From Neostapfia colusana (taxonomy: Eukaryota > Streptophyta > Magnoliopsida > Poales > Poaceae), in contig JASWHV010000008.1 in the NCBI GenBank assembly GCA_030760725.1, forward strand, positions 28,678,720-28,742,719: DNA of 64,000 bases, written 5' to 3'. Each line of letters opens with the position of its first letter. Positions within the stretch are counted from its first letter, which is position 1. Shown in pieces: positions 10,282 to 22,233 of this stretch. A program made the position numbers and the translations under genes. The notes beneath the pieces were generated by a model. The model ran no database searches and had not been told where the DNA came from. It worked only from the letters and a program-made list of their open reading frames with translations.

Positions 10282-13200
10282 ATGACGCGTACTCGTGCCA
10301 ACCCTGATGTTGGGGGTACTAGCCAAGGGGGAGAGACCTCCCAACCACCTCCCGAGGACTCCTCGGGACAGCAGCAGCAACAGCAACAGCAAACACCGCC
10401 ACCGCCACTGCCAACGGTTACATTGGCCGACATCGTCGCGGCAATGGCGGGTTCACATCAGCAGCACACGGAGTTGCTGCAAACGCTTATCGCCAATACG
10501 TCTCGCCCAGAGAGATGTCAAGATCATGAGGAGCGTCAACAGAGCTCCTACTCTGACTTCCTGGCGACTCATCCCCTGGTATTCTCAAGGGCGGATGAAC
10601 CTCTTGACGCGGACAACTGGCTCCGCGCCATAGAGATGAAGTTCGGGCTGCTCCAGATAAGCGAGCAGCGCAAGACTCAGTTCGCGGTCCAGCAGCTCCA
10701 AGGATCCGCGAGCGCGTGGTGGGCCAACTTCTGTGCTTCACAGACCACCGACCGAGTGATGACCTGGACGGAGTTCCGGACGGCCTTCAGGGACTATCAT
10801 ATACCGCCAGGTTTGATGAAGAGGAAGACGTAGGAATTCTTGCACCTGCAACAAGGGAGCCGGAACGCACTGGAATACTCCAGGGCGTTCAACGATCTCG
10901 CGCTCTACGCGTCGTATCACGCAGATACTGACGAGAAGTGGTGGGACCACTTTTATCAGGGGCTTAACCCGCTCCTGAAGGACAAGTTGGCGATGTTCAA
11001 TCGCGGCAGCCTCAACGACATCATTGATGCTGCGATTGTTCAGGAGGACTCCGGCAAGGAGTTAGTGGCGGCGGAGAGAAAGCGAAGCGCGCCGCAGAGC
11101 AGCGGAGAAGGAGGCGGTCCTTCTCAGAAGTTTTGGATGGTGAGTCGCCCACCATCAGGTCCACGCTGGCAGCCACCACAGCGGTCGATGCCATTCCGCA
11201 GTCACCCGTACTCTTCACCGGCATTCAGGCCGGCACTGCCAGTACCACCTCCGCAACAACAGCAGCAGCGGGCGATGCCACGTGCGTATGGACCTCAGCA
11301 GCGCATGCCGGGCTTTCGTCCCCCGAGCACTACACCAACAGTGGCCACATGTTACAAGTGTGGTCGTCCAGGGCACTTCGCGAGCAGTTGCCCGAAGAGG
11401 CAAGGCGGCGGAGTGGCACCGCAGTTTCCGGGGAGGAATCAACCCCGGAACCCTACTAATGCGCGGCGGGCAAACCCTAGGCCCGGCACCGTCCACCAGC
11501 TTGCCATAGAGGACGTGCCGGAGGGCGAGCCAATCCTTGCGGGTATGTTCCAACTCCACCAGCATCCCGCTATAGTACTGTTTGATTCAGGCGCCACGCA
11601 TAATTTTATTAGCCAAGCTTTCATTGCTAAACACAGCTTGCCAATAGTACCCACCGATAGTCCATATTTAATTTGTTCACCGGGTGGGAAGATTTCAGCA
11701 AGCGTAATGGTTTCCAAAGCACCATTATGCTTAGCGGGTAGAGTGTATCCCGCGTCTCTCATTATCTTAGAGGGACAGAAGGTCGATGTCATCCTAGGAA
11801 TGTCGTGGTTAACCCGCCACGGTGCTGTTTTAGACACCGTCCTTCGAGTCGTGCACTTAAACTCAGAAGTGCACGGGTCTCACTCATTATTTTTGGACAG
11901 TCCGGAAATAAAGCTTCCAAGTGTCTATCAAGCCACAACCATCAGATTGGAAGATATTCCAGTGGTCCGAGAGTTCCCTGACGTATTCTCGGATGATTTG
12001 CCAGGGATGCCGCCTGATAGAGAGGTGGAGTTCAAGATTGAACTTGCACCGGGAACCATGCCAATATCCCGAAGGCCGTACAAGATGGCGCCCAAGGAGT
12101 TGGCTGAACTGAAGACTCAGCTCATGGACCTTCTGGAGAAGGGTTTTATTAGGCCGAGCTCCTCGCCATGGGGCTGTTCGGCATTATTCGTGAAGAAGAA
12201 GGATGAGACGTTGCGGCTTTGCGTGGACTATCGTCCATTAAATGCCGTAACCATCAAGAACAAGTACCCGTTGCCACGGATCAACATGTTGTTTGATCAG
12301 TTGGTCGAAGCAAAGATCTTTTCCAAGATGGATTTAAGATCCGGGTACCATCAGATTAAGATAAGGGCTGAGGACATTCCAAAGACAGCTTTCTCGACGA
12401 GGTACGGACTTTATGAGTACCTGGTCATGTCCTTCGGCCTCACCAATGCTCCAGCTCACTTCATGTACTTGATGAACTCGGTATTCATGCCGGAGCTGGA
12501 CAAGTTTGTTGTGGTCTTCATCGACGACATCCTGGTATATTCCAAGTCAGAGGAAGATCACAAGAAGCATCTGCGTATAGTCTTGCAACGGCTGCGGGAT
12601 CACAAGTTATACGCGAAATTCAGCAAATGCGAGTTCTGGATATCGTAAGTGCCCTTCCTCGGGCATATCATCTCAGCGGAGGGTATCGCTGTAGACCCGA
12701 GCAAGATCACTCAAGTGCTGAATTGGAAATCCATGAGAACTGTTCACGAGGTACGGAGTTTCCTCGGACTCGCGGGATATTATCGGAGGTTCATTCCGAA
12801 CTTCTCGAAGATTGCCAAGCCTATGACAGAGCTGCTGAAGAAGACTACCAAATATGTTCGGAGTCCAGCATGTGAAGCAGCATTCAAGGCTTTAGTCAAG
12901 CACCTGACATCAGCACCGGTTTTGGCGCAGCCAGACACAACAAAACCGTTCGATGTGTACTGCGATGCATCCGGCATTGGGCTCGGATGTGTGCTGATGC
13001 AAGACCGAAGGGTGGTCGCGTATGGATCACGGCGGCTTAGAAACCATGAGCAAAATTATCCAACTCACGATTTGGAGCTCGCTGCCGTGGTATTTGCACT
13101 AAAAATGTGGAGGCACTACCTACTCGGTAACCTCGTACATTTGTATACCGACCACAAAAGCCTCAAGTACAAATTCACTCAGAAGGAGCTGAACATGAGG

Positions 13201-14838
13201 CAACGAAGATGGTTAGAACTGATAAAGGATTACGAAATAGAGATCCATTATCATCCGGGCAAGGCAAATGTAGTGGCTGATGCGCTGAGCCGCAAGTCAC
13301 ACGTCAACAATCTGACCATCACACCGTTGGAAGAGAGCGAACCACCACTACATGTAATTCTACATAGAGCTCTCTACAACCTAGCTTTGATCCCGCCCAT
13401 CCGTGAAGAGATAGCGGCAGCTCAGAAACATGACAAGGGCATGTCGCATTTGCGGAGACGTGTAGACAGTGGGGAGCTGAAATGTTTCCGGAAGGACGGA
13501 GACGGCGTCCTATGGTTCAAGGACCGGATCGTCGTACCCCGCAACTCGGAATTACGGAAGAAGATCTTTGATGAGGCTCACTTGTCAAAGTTTTCTATTC
13601 ACCCCGGCAGCAACAAAATGTATCAAGAACTCAGAAGCAAGTTTTGCTGGACACGGATGAAACGGGAGACTGCAAAATACTTGTCCGAGTGTGATACATG
13701 TCGAAGGGTGAAGGCAGACCATATGCGGAAACCGGGACTGCTACAACCACTGGGCATTCCTGCCTGGAAGTGGGAGGACGTGAGCATGGACTTCATCGTC
13801 GGTTTACCCACCACTTTTCAGAAGCATGATTCTGTGTGGGTGATTGTCGATCGGCTCACCAAAGTTGCCCATTTCATCCCGGTCAACACCAACTACAACG
13901 CCAAGAAGTATGCTGAACTGTACATCTCACGGATCCTATGCTTGTACGGCGTACCCCGTACCATCACATCGGACCGGGGCACTTTATTTGTGTCCCATTT
14001 TTGGGAGCAGCTACACGCTGCCTTGGGGACGAAGATGATCCGTAGTTCATCATACCACCCGCAGACGGATGGGCAAACCGAGCGGGTAAATCAGATCCTA
14101 GAAGACATACTACGAGCTAGCGCTATCAACCACGGAAAGAATTGGGATGATCACTTGCCATTAGCCGAGTTCTCATACAACAATGGGTACCAAGCCAGCA
14201 TCAAGATGGCGCCATACGAGGCGCTATATGGAAGAAAATGTCGCACACCATTGAACTGGTGTGAGTACGGTGAAAGGGTTACCTTCGGGATTGACCTTGT
14301 CAACAACATGGAAGAAAAGGTTCGACTGATTCAAGCGAACCTAAAAGCCGCTCAATCCCGTCAGAAACAGTATGCGGACCGGAGAAGACGCCCACTACAA
14401 TTTGATGTCAGGGATCACATATACCTACGTGTGTCTCCAATGAAGGGTGTAAACAGATTTGGGGTGAGAGGAAAGTTAGCACCCCGATTCATCGGTCCAT
14501 TTCAGATTACCGAAAGATGTGGATCGGTAGCATACCGGCTGAAATTACCAGAAGCACTTTCCGGTGTGCACGACGTCTTTCACATTTCCCAGCTGAGAAA
14601 GTGTCTTAAGCTATCAACTACCGTTCAGCTGGAAGACATTGAAGAACTGCAACCGGATCTCACCTATCGAGAGGAACCAGTTCAGATTATTGACGAAAAG
14701 GCCTGAACCACACGCAACCGTACGTTGTGGTTCTACAAGGTTCTATGGAGTAATCACTCCATGGACGAAGTGACATGGGAGAGTGAAGGATTTCTTCGCG
14801 CCAACTACCCCGACTTTTTCACGTCGCATATCCGGTAA
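10282..14838 (+). pseudogene. gag-pol: T2 gag-pol, one frame broken by three stop codons
   Basis: A 1518-codon chromovirus polyprotein frame, fully collinear with T1 and T3. Gag begins MTRTRANPD, with a poly-Gln/Pro stretch from CAG/CAA repeats (about 10370-10410) and a CCHC knuckle at codon 357. Protease DSGATH is at 11584, RT FIDDIL at 12517, then RNase H, HHCC-DDE integrase and a chromodomain-like tail. There is no frameshift. It is broken only by TAG at 10831 (codon 184), TAA at 12646 (codon 789) and TGA at 14704 (codon 1475). The chromodomain-like tail lies after the TGA and ends at TAA 14836-14838. I chose ATG 10282 over the in-frame ATG at 10252 because the acceptor-like TTTCAG directly precedes it, as in T3. 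Confidence 0.93.
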
Positions 14839-14890
14839 TTTTCCACCGTCCTCTCTCTCATTTTCACCTTATAATCTCGGGACGAGATTC

Positions 14891-14907
14891 TTTTAAGGGG
14901 GGAGGAA
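14891..14907 (+). other. T2 polypurine tract
   Basis: TTTTAAGGGGGGAGGAA is directly followed by the TG of the 3' LTR. It matches the T3 tract at 52732-52749 on the other strand. Confidence 0.85.
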
Positions 14908-17460
14908 TGTAAGGGCCTCAGTTTTTGACACATATTTGAAGTGTTCATCACAACACCACACACCTCATTTGAGGAAAGTTGATGAACACAAATGAAGAGC
15001 AAGTAACCACCATCAACATGCTCATTAGAGAACAAACTCACATATTGCAAAAGTGGTATTTCCCACATGTGATATAGAGGGGCTGGACATATGAAAACTC
15101 CTACACATTGCTAAGGGTGTCCATGCCAAGTTTCACCCAAATTCAAAACCTTTTTGAGGTCAATTTGGGTATAGTTAGGAAGAGGGCAGTTTGAAACCAT
15201 ATTCAAATTCAAACTGTTTTTATCCCATGAATTCAAAAGTGGGAGGCATATTCTTATTCAGCACATTTTTGTGAGCTCACACACCAATTTTCACTCCATT
15301 TGGAGTTGATATTGACATGAGCTAAGTGGGGCAAATTCAAACTTTATTTGAATTTCAAACTGAACTTGTGCTGAAATTCATTCAAACCAAACCCAATTTG
15401 AATTCTAACCAATTCAAATGGCTCATGGGTGAATAATTTGAATCACCATAGGTATTTTGGGGCTCACTGTTTACAACAGTGATTAGGAGTGAATTTCAGA
15501 GATTAAAACCCCGGGTGGGTCCCACATGTCAGCCACAGAGAAGAATCAACCGACTGAGACTTTTCTCACTCGGGTCGTCGAGCCGCCGCTGCGATCGCCA
15601 CCGAGGGGAGCCGCCGCGCCAGCAGCTGCTTGGCCACGCGCGGGCGTGAGCCGGTTCAGAGCCTTCTTAAGGCGTCTTCCCCCCTCCTCGGCCGAAGCCT
15701 CGCCCGTTTCTTCCCCCGCAAGAACTCAGCGCCGGCAAACTCCTTCCGCAGCTCGGAATCGAACGGAGAGCGCCGATCACAGCCTTCCTGTCCCCTCTCG
15801 AGCTACGGAAAGGTACTAGGAACTCTTCTCCTTCCTCCCCGTTCCTAAAACTCAGCTGAAACCGACTGATCTCGGCTATGCCAAAAGATCACTTCGGTGA
15901 CTTAAAACCGCCGCACCTCGGGTTCCCGTGGACAGCACAACCGGGGCGTTGTCACGCCCGAGCCAAGGCACCCTTGGACGCGCTGGTGACCGGTGCTGCT
16001 CACCCCCGAGCCACAGCCCGAGTGTTTGCTCACCGGCGGCGAATTTCCAGTTTTCCCCTTTCTGTGTGCAGAACGACCTTCAGGTGCGGTTCCGTTGAAT
16101 TCGTACTCTAGAAAGGATTAGAGGGCCTCAATCCGCTCTCACACAAACTAGACACGGTAACGCACAAGTTGCCTTCACAACCTTTGGCCGGAGAACCTCT
16201 GCAACCGGCGTATTTCGAGGTTTACCAACAGCGGAGCAAGCGGGAGGTATCGGGCGCACGGTGAGGACCTACTTCGGCCTTCCCCGAGCTGCCTCAAGCT
16301 CATGCCGACCTTCCCTGAGGTCCACTGATGCTTCCCGGCCGGTTTCTCGAGTAGTTGAGGTGCTAGGGAAGTCAGCCGACACGGCCGAAGTCTTTCCGAG
16401 GCGGCGGCTCGTCGCCGACCATGTACCGGCTGTTGTCATGACGAGCTGACCCCAAAATCCTGTTCCCCGAGTGAAAGTAGGCAGGGGCAGCCAAGACCGT
16501 GAAGTTTGAAGCTCCACAGAAGCTGCCGGCGAGCTCTCCGGCGAAGTCCCCCGGCGGCAGAGCGCGGGTGGCGAGAGGTTGACGAAGGGGGTGGACCCCA
16601 GCTGTCGGCGGGAGATATTTTAAATCGGGATCGGGCTGCGGCCGGGATCGGGTGTGCTGGTGCGCAAAAACCCTGTGGGCCTCAGTGTGCTGTCGGCTCC
16701 ACGCTTAACACGTGTCCCCGTGGGCCCCGACAGATTTAAACTTTTCCCCCGATTTTCAGATTTCATTCAAACTTCAAATCCTCATAACTTTGGCTAGAAA
16801 GCTCCAAATCGAGTGAACCAAATTTTGTTGGATTCACTTCTCTGAGCACTTTCCAGAAAATCAAGTTTCACTTCATGAAAATCCCTATTTCTCCAGAATT
16901 AATTCATCAAAATTTAAACTGTTTGGAATTTTAACTGAAGAACCCTTTGGAGGAAAATCCTGAAATTTTGCTGGGATTTTCACCAAAGTATCCCTGAACT
17001 ACCATAAAAATTTCAGATCCATTTGAGCTCATTTGATCCGCCTAATGGTGTGATTAGTGAAACTGTTCCAGAGAAAATAGAAAATGTCCAGAAACATTTT
17101 CAGAATTTTCTCTGAAATTGTTTAGTTCATATCTTTAGCTAGGAAACTTCAAATTAAGTAAGACCAACTCCATTAGAACCCTCTGAAATTCTAGTTTTCA
17201 TAAAGTCATAGTTTGTTTAATGAAAATCCTTAGAACACCCTAAAAGCCTTCAATGAAGGTCAAGTACATAATTAATTGTGGAGGGCTCAAATGAGCTTTG
17301 CTGCAACTAAAACTTGACCAAGTCTCTATTTAGATTGTAACCAAGCCACAGTAAAAGTTTCACAGTCATAGAGTCTGTTTTGTGGGACTTATAAGCTTCA
17401 CAACTTCAAACTTAATACAAATGCATTTAAATTGATACATGTACCTCTTCTATCATGTAG

Positions 17461-17541
17461 TCGCTAAGGTCGAGGAGGAACCCGAAGTCCTAGACTTCGT
17501 TACTCCGGAGGACCAGCTAGCCTACGACCAAGAGCAGCAAG
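17461..17541 (+). other. T2 LTR exon-like segment A (81 nt)
   Basis: Begins after TATCATGTAG and ends CAAG|GCAAGC, a GC-type donor-like site. It is 27 codons long with phase 1 at both ends. T3's 5' LTR has the same 81 nt with no indels (61345-61425). Codon comparison shows four synonymous changes, three missense changes and one nonsense change (CAA to TAA in T3). An ATG at 17439 that would open this frame without splicing is not conserved in T3, which favours an internal exon over an independent ORF. Confidence 0.5.
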
Positions 17542-18635
17542 GCAAGCTCCAGTTTGCATTAACCGTTTTACAAATTTTTATTGTTTTGAGCACTTGCTTG
17601 ATTATTATGATTCTTTGCATTAGAGTCTTGTTTGGAAACCCAACTGCATAGACAAGAAAACCATGGATTGGGTTTAGGATTTACCAACCCCGTTAGCTAC
17701 TGCAATGCTAAGATAGAGTAGGATTCGGTACAAGTCGGGTAGTTGGAACTACTCGCGAGAATAGGCTAGAGGCACATCGCTCGGGTAGAGATAGCACATG
17801 ATACACATGGCAAGAAAGATGAGACCGAGACGACAGTAAGGGCAGCAGGACTTTGGGGCCTTTGTGCTGTAGCTCCGCTTGTGTCGATTGAGGACTGAGC
17901 CGTGTGCGGGCCTGTTGAACAAGCTAGAACAGTACTGAAGACCTACCGGCTATATGGGAACCGGGAAACCGATGTAACTCGGGTAGCTGGGTATTGAGGC
18001 ATTGCCCGTCGTTCAGAGGGTAGGTTGAGAGCTTGAGGTGTAAATCGGCTGGCGGCACTGAGATGCGCGTGCAGAGACCTCTTGCTCGGGACGATGGGAC
18101 CGGTTCAATATTTGGCTGATGGGTGAAAGGTGGTTGCGTATGGCGTCCGTGATGGTTGTTGTAGGCAACATCGAGTACGGGCGTACGTGACGGGTTGTTC
18201 GGGTAACCCTGCAGGTGTAAATCGATTATAATCGCCGTCCCTCACGATCAGTGAGTACCACTTGTTCACTGTACCGTGACGTAGAAAGAACAGGCTAGTT
18301 ACATGTTAAAATGCTGCTGATTGAAAGATGGACTTTGCTTGTTAATGGTTTGTTGTAGTTTAGAGCTAACTAAAGTTCCTTTCAACTTTGGGCAAAGTAC
18401 ATGAGAGAAATGCGTTTCTTGTTTGATTGCGGCTTTCTCATGTGCCTTAGCATAAGGTTCTCCACAACCTGCTGCTAAATCTTGAAAGTAAGGTTCTACT
18501 AATTAGGCGAGTCCTTGCAAATGATTTTTAACTCATGTAACCCATCACCCCTTATGTGGAAGTTCCAGGTTTAGGTGAGACGGGTCAGACTTGCTGAGCC
18601 TTCGTGCTCACTGCTTGTGTTTGAAGCTTTTGCAG

Positions 18636-18724
18636 GGTTCTATGAGGAAGGGACTCCCGAAGAGGAGACGGAACTCCAGGAGGGGAACCCCGTCGAGTGG
18701 GAGTCGTGCACGCCGCAGAGTTAG
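18636..18724 (+). other. T2 LTR exon-like segment B with stop codon (89 nt)
   Basis: Follows GCTTTTGCAG, a good acceptor. Joined in phase 1 to segment A it is open for 28 codons, acidic, and ends in TAG at 18722-18724. Both T3 LTRs keep the same length and frame (60299-60387 and 50190-50276). It lies about 230 bases before the LTR end, downstream of a Tekay-type TSS, so it would be in the transcribed leader of genomic RNA from the 5' LTR. Confidence 0.5.
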
Positions 18725-18954
18725 TGTGCGTGTGTGCTAGCAAGGACACGTTCAAGGGCTGAACGTGAACTTAATGCGTAGTCTACGCCCGTGAGTGTAG
18801 ACTGGACATATTTTGCTGTAAACATGTTCATAAACTACTTTATGTAATATAAACTTTGCTTCTGCGTTGTACCTTTGACGTGTGTTATACGGTGCTGTGC
18901 AACGCAGCACCCCTCAGCGTGATCCTGGCTCGACAAGACCGTGGGGTCGTGTCA

Positions 18955-20151
18955 AAAGCACACTGCACAATGATGCTCCTATACTTCTCCGTCGCTGCCG
19001 TACCAAGTACCTCTTCGTCGGAGCTATATTGGTCATCATTTGTGCCAGCAATGTTAGTAGCAAGAGAATATTCATCTTCAACATCCGAAGTACTATCATA
19101 CCCGCCATCATTGCGTGCTATGTATGCTCACTTGCTTGGGCAATCTTTGATCATGTGACCAGGTCTCTGACAGCGATGACACTTGATGTCGGAAGTGCAA
19201 CTCGTAGAAGGTGTTGAAGACGTAGGCTTGAATGGTGTCGTCTTGCCACCGTCCTGCACGTGAGGAGGCGCAGCAGCAGGTGTTGATCGTTGGCCGCCAT
19301 TGGATGGCGTAGTGGCTGCACGAAAACTCGAAGATGGTGCCGTTTTGGGTGGTGTAGGCATTGAACGTGGCATGAAGGTGCTCCTTGTGCGATGTCGCTG
19401 TTGTTGGCGTCCCTGCAATTCTTTTTCTGCCAATATAGCAAGCTGAAACAATATGTTAACGGTATCATATTCCTTGTAATCAACAATGTCCTGAATTTCT
19501 CGTCTCAACCCCCCATAAAATGAGCTATTTTATCATCCATGTCCTCTACTACCCCACAGCGCAACATACATTTCTGTAACTCTTGATAATACTCCTCTAT
19601 GTACATGTTACCTTGGTCCAAGCGTTGTAATTTTTTTTCGAAGGTCGCGCTGAAAAGAAGGAGGAACAAATCGAACATGCATAGCATCTTTTAATCTCTC
19701 CCATGTTGGAGGATCAGTCCTAGTGTTAACAAGTTCATTACACCATATGATAGCAAAATCCTTAAACTCACTAGTGGCTTGACGAACCCTATGTTGTTTA
19801 GGAACAAGATGGGCATTAAATTTTTGCTCTACTATCATCTTCCAATCAAGATAAGCTTCAGCATCATAAGCACCATAAGAAAATGGTATTGTAAATTTCA
19901 CTTTAGCAAAAGGATCATCAGGAGGCTGATTATAATTGTTATAACGATCATTGTAACTGTAACAATTATTAACCCCTACCTCGATGCTGAAATGGACGTC
20001 GTGGATGTCCATCAAAGTCTTCCACGTCGAAACCATCATCGTCAAGTGCTTCAACGGGAGGCAATCGCGCCTCGATATTATCCATCCTAACAGCAAGGTC
20101 GGCGACTTGGCGAGTCAAGTTCGCTAGTGTATTCTTTGTTGTCCTCATCAT
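18955..20151 (-). pseudogene. gag: C8 gag, frameshifted and truncated
   Basis: Retrotransposon capsid/nucleocapsid polyprotein. Reading starts at ATG 20151 (MMRTTKNTLANL), shifts frame to the capsid block in 20096-19608 (FTIPFSYGAYDAEAYLDWK), shifts again near 19620, and then runs 19508-19128 with the CCHC knuckle CHRCQRPGHMIKDC near 19150. It stops there and continues as recognisable acidic linker to the T2 junction. At least two frameshifts and a stop make it a pseudogene. The closest relative in the window is C5 gag. Confidence 0.8.
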
Positions 20152-21451
20152 GTCACGAAGCTCTGCATGTAAAACAAAATCACTCTCCCTGTTGTTGTTC
20201 TCCTCAATGTTGTCCCTTTACATGGTTAGCGATGAAACAAAAACAACAACAACAAAAAGTGTTATCCCTATCAACTAGAAAGGGCAGTGGCAATATGGAG
20301 AAGGTGGGCTCTATCTCAAGCGTCTTACCACGCTCTTACAAGTGTTATTACCAACACAGCAGGTGGTGTGTACGGTGAGCTAACCTAATGAAGTGTGTGG
20401 TGATTGCAAAGGTAGATGTTCTGCTCAAGAGAAAAAGGTGGAGCTTGGATGGCAAAGTATGGTGGCTAATGGGCAGAAATCGTTAACAGCTGAACAAAGT
20501 TGAATAAATATCCAATGTAGGAAACTGTTGCTGGTTAACCAAGTATTATAGGCCTAGCACAACACAAGGAAGTAGGAAGACAAAAGAAAGAAGAATGATA
20601 TGACCAACAATCACAGTACCACAAGTGTATAGACTAGGCCAATTGCTTTAATATGCGTGTTCTTCCAATCTTTCCTTTTTTGTTATTTTTTCTTTACTCA
20701 AGAGCACAAAATAGGAAGCACACAAATTTTCAGCTCAATTGGACGTATTATATGGCCTATAGAAAATCAAGAAGATTCTGTAAAATTCATGCTGGAACTT
20801 CGAACGCCGAAAAGTCTATCTTCCGAGTGGATTTTGGCCAATCTAATTTTGCCGAATCCGGGAAAGCCGGGGAGAATTGAATGCGAAATTTTGCATAGAT
20901 CAATTTAAAAAAATCATCTGATTTCAAGTTCGTATGCAAAAGTTAGGACCGTTTTAAGGTAGTCTGTCCGAATTGCAGTTTTTGGATGTTGATTTGAACT
21001 CGGTTTTAGAACAGATCTCGCAATTGGATACGAGAATGATCTAAAATTTGCACAGCGACTTATAGGGTGGTGTGTGATGAATCAAGGATGATCGGCACAA
21101 AGGTTTGTCACCTGATCTAGGGATGGCGATGCGAGAGTTCACGCAAGGCGGCTAGCTAGGGCAAACCGATGAACGTGGTGGATCGGCTTGTTGTTTAGGG
21201 ATTGTGGAATAGGTGTCGAACATCAAGAAAACAAGGGTGAAACACAATAACTAGGACCCAAAACAAAAAAGCTAAACCAGCAACAATACTCAACCACACG
21301 GATGCAAACTCAATAATGCAAACCGAAAAACAAAAACTACAGGCACTATAGGCTAGGAAGTCGTAATTTTTTTGTGGCTTTTCTGTGGACTCTAGGTATG
21401 AAAAAACAAAACTAATCTAATGGGAAACAAAGATACCTCACGGGCAACCTG
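20152..21451 (-). other. C8 leader between PBS and gag
   Basis: About 1.3 kb without a coding signal. C5 has a leader of comparable length (about 1.1 kb). No repeat or conserved motif stands out apart from short ORFs that are not conserved in C5. Confidence 0.55.
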
Positions 21452-21465
21452 GAAATCTGATACCA
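21452..21465 (-). other. C8 primer binding site
   Basis: On the minus strand the sequence TGGTATCAGATTTC follows the LTR end (TCATCA) after a 2-base spacer. Its first nine bases match the initiator tRNA-Met PBS. C5 has TGGTATCAGATATC at the same place. Confidence 0.8.
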
Positions 21466-21467
21466 AT

Positions 21468-22233
21468 TGATGAGAAGGTTAGGCCTGATCTTCCGAAAGG
21501 TAGGTCGATTGAGGTGGAGAACACCCCTGCAATCACTACACCACTGCTCCGTTGGTTATCAACCGTGCAGCACACGCTTGACCTCGCAAAGAAGGTTAAT
21601 CCCTGCAAGTGCAACCGAGAACACGAGCAAGAATGTAGAAGACGCGATCTGAAAATCATAAAGTTGGGGTCTCACAAAAACCAAATAATGGCGGCTGTAT
21701 CTCTAAGCAAAACCCAGCTGTTTGTGACGGCGGCTAGGGGGTATAAGGAGGTGGAGGACGACTAGGGGTGTTGTACATTGACAAACTCTAAATTTGATAT
21801 TGTTTCGAAGATTCCCTCTGACTCCAAAGGAATTTTGACATGGGAGCAGTGCCATTGGAACGTTTATCTCCTCCTCTTTTCGTGCATATGTAGAACATCA
21901 AAAACGGAGTCCGTATGCATCCTAGGCGTCCGTTTTAAGGTGGACTGTTCCTGGATTCCGAGTTGAACTCGAGTCCGAGTTGTAGACTATCTCCATCAAC
22001 TTGTGGACGTCCCAGCTGGTTCTCCACATTCCAAAGTCCTCTACCCTTTACTTGATGATCTTCTCCAATGTTCCTGATAACAATTAAATCATCATATAGC
22101 AATCTATTCTCAAACTTACATGCAAAGGAAGTTAGGAACGAGTTCACCTGCTGATTTAGTAATCATGCTCGTGCTCTTTGTCATTGGTCCTTGTAGTTTA
22201 ATGTGTGTATCCGCTGTTGTGATGTCCTCATCA
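21468..22233 (-). repeat. C8 LTR, 766 bp, flanked by internal sequence on both sides
   Basis: Minus-strand start TGATGAGGACATCAC is directly preceded by a polypurine tract (aagaggggaagga, 22246-22234). Minus-strand end TCATCA is directly followed by a PBS. An ordinary 5' LTR has no polypurine tract in front of it, and an ordinary 3' LTR has no PBS behind it. The simplest reading is a remnant of a tandem LTR-internal-LTR-internal array, or a partial copy carrying an adjacent 3' end. Confidence 0.75.

Larger units (their letters stand above)
8472..18954 (+). mobile_element. T2: Tekay-like Ty3/Gypsy retrotransposon, interrupted by T1 and decayed
   Basis: Visible parts are the distal 5' leader, broken orf0, broken gag-pol, polypurine tract and complete 3' LTR. 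The 5' LTR and PBS lie left of T1, outside the window. The same gene order and recognisably the same sequence occur inverted in T3 (49962-62797). T2 ends GTGTCA at 18954 and the adjoining sequence is the gag of C8 on the minus strand, so T2 is inserted into C8. Confidence 0.9.
14908..18954 (+). repeat. T2 3' LTR, 4047 bp
   Basis: Starts TGTAAGGGCC after the polypurine tract and ends GGGGTCGTGTCA. The T3 LTRs are homologous in inverted orientation. Contents: a region up to about 15480 rich in short AAATTC/TTTGAA words; a GC-rich promoter/leader region (about 15500-16740) containing the common grass motif gggtcccacatgtcag; AT-rich DNA; then two exon-like segments (17461-17541 and 18636-18724). 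There is no clear TATAAA; the block near 15660-15670 (cttcttaagg) lies at the position of the T1 TATA box. The following bases aaagc (18955-18959) are the expected target-site copy. Confidence 0.9.
18955..22233 (-). mobile_element. C8: CRM-like Ty3/Gypsy element, 5' half visible, interrupted by T2
   Basis: Read on the minus strand: LTR (22233-21468), PBS, leader, gag; then the copy is cut by T2 at 18954. Pol would continue left of T2, outside the window. Gag is similar to that of C5 (31337 onward). Both have a TGATGA(A/G)GACATCAC LTR start and a PBS complementary to initiator tRNA-Met. Confidence 0.8.

Noticed and set aside
15526..15848. Overlapping GC-rich ORFs in the T2 LTR
   Set aside because: GC-rich leader with few stops in any frame; no motif, no shared frame with T1 or T3.
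17439..17651. 70-aa ORF with a hydrophobic stretch in the T2 LTR, possible small membrane protein
   Set aside because: The ATG is not conserved in T3, and T3 has a stop at the end of segment A, before the hydrophobic part. The donor-like site at 17542 explains the conserved part better.
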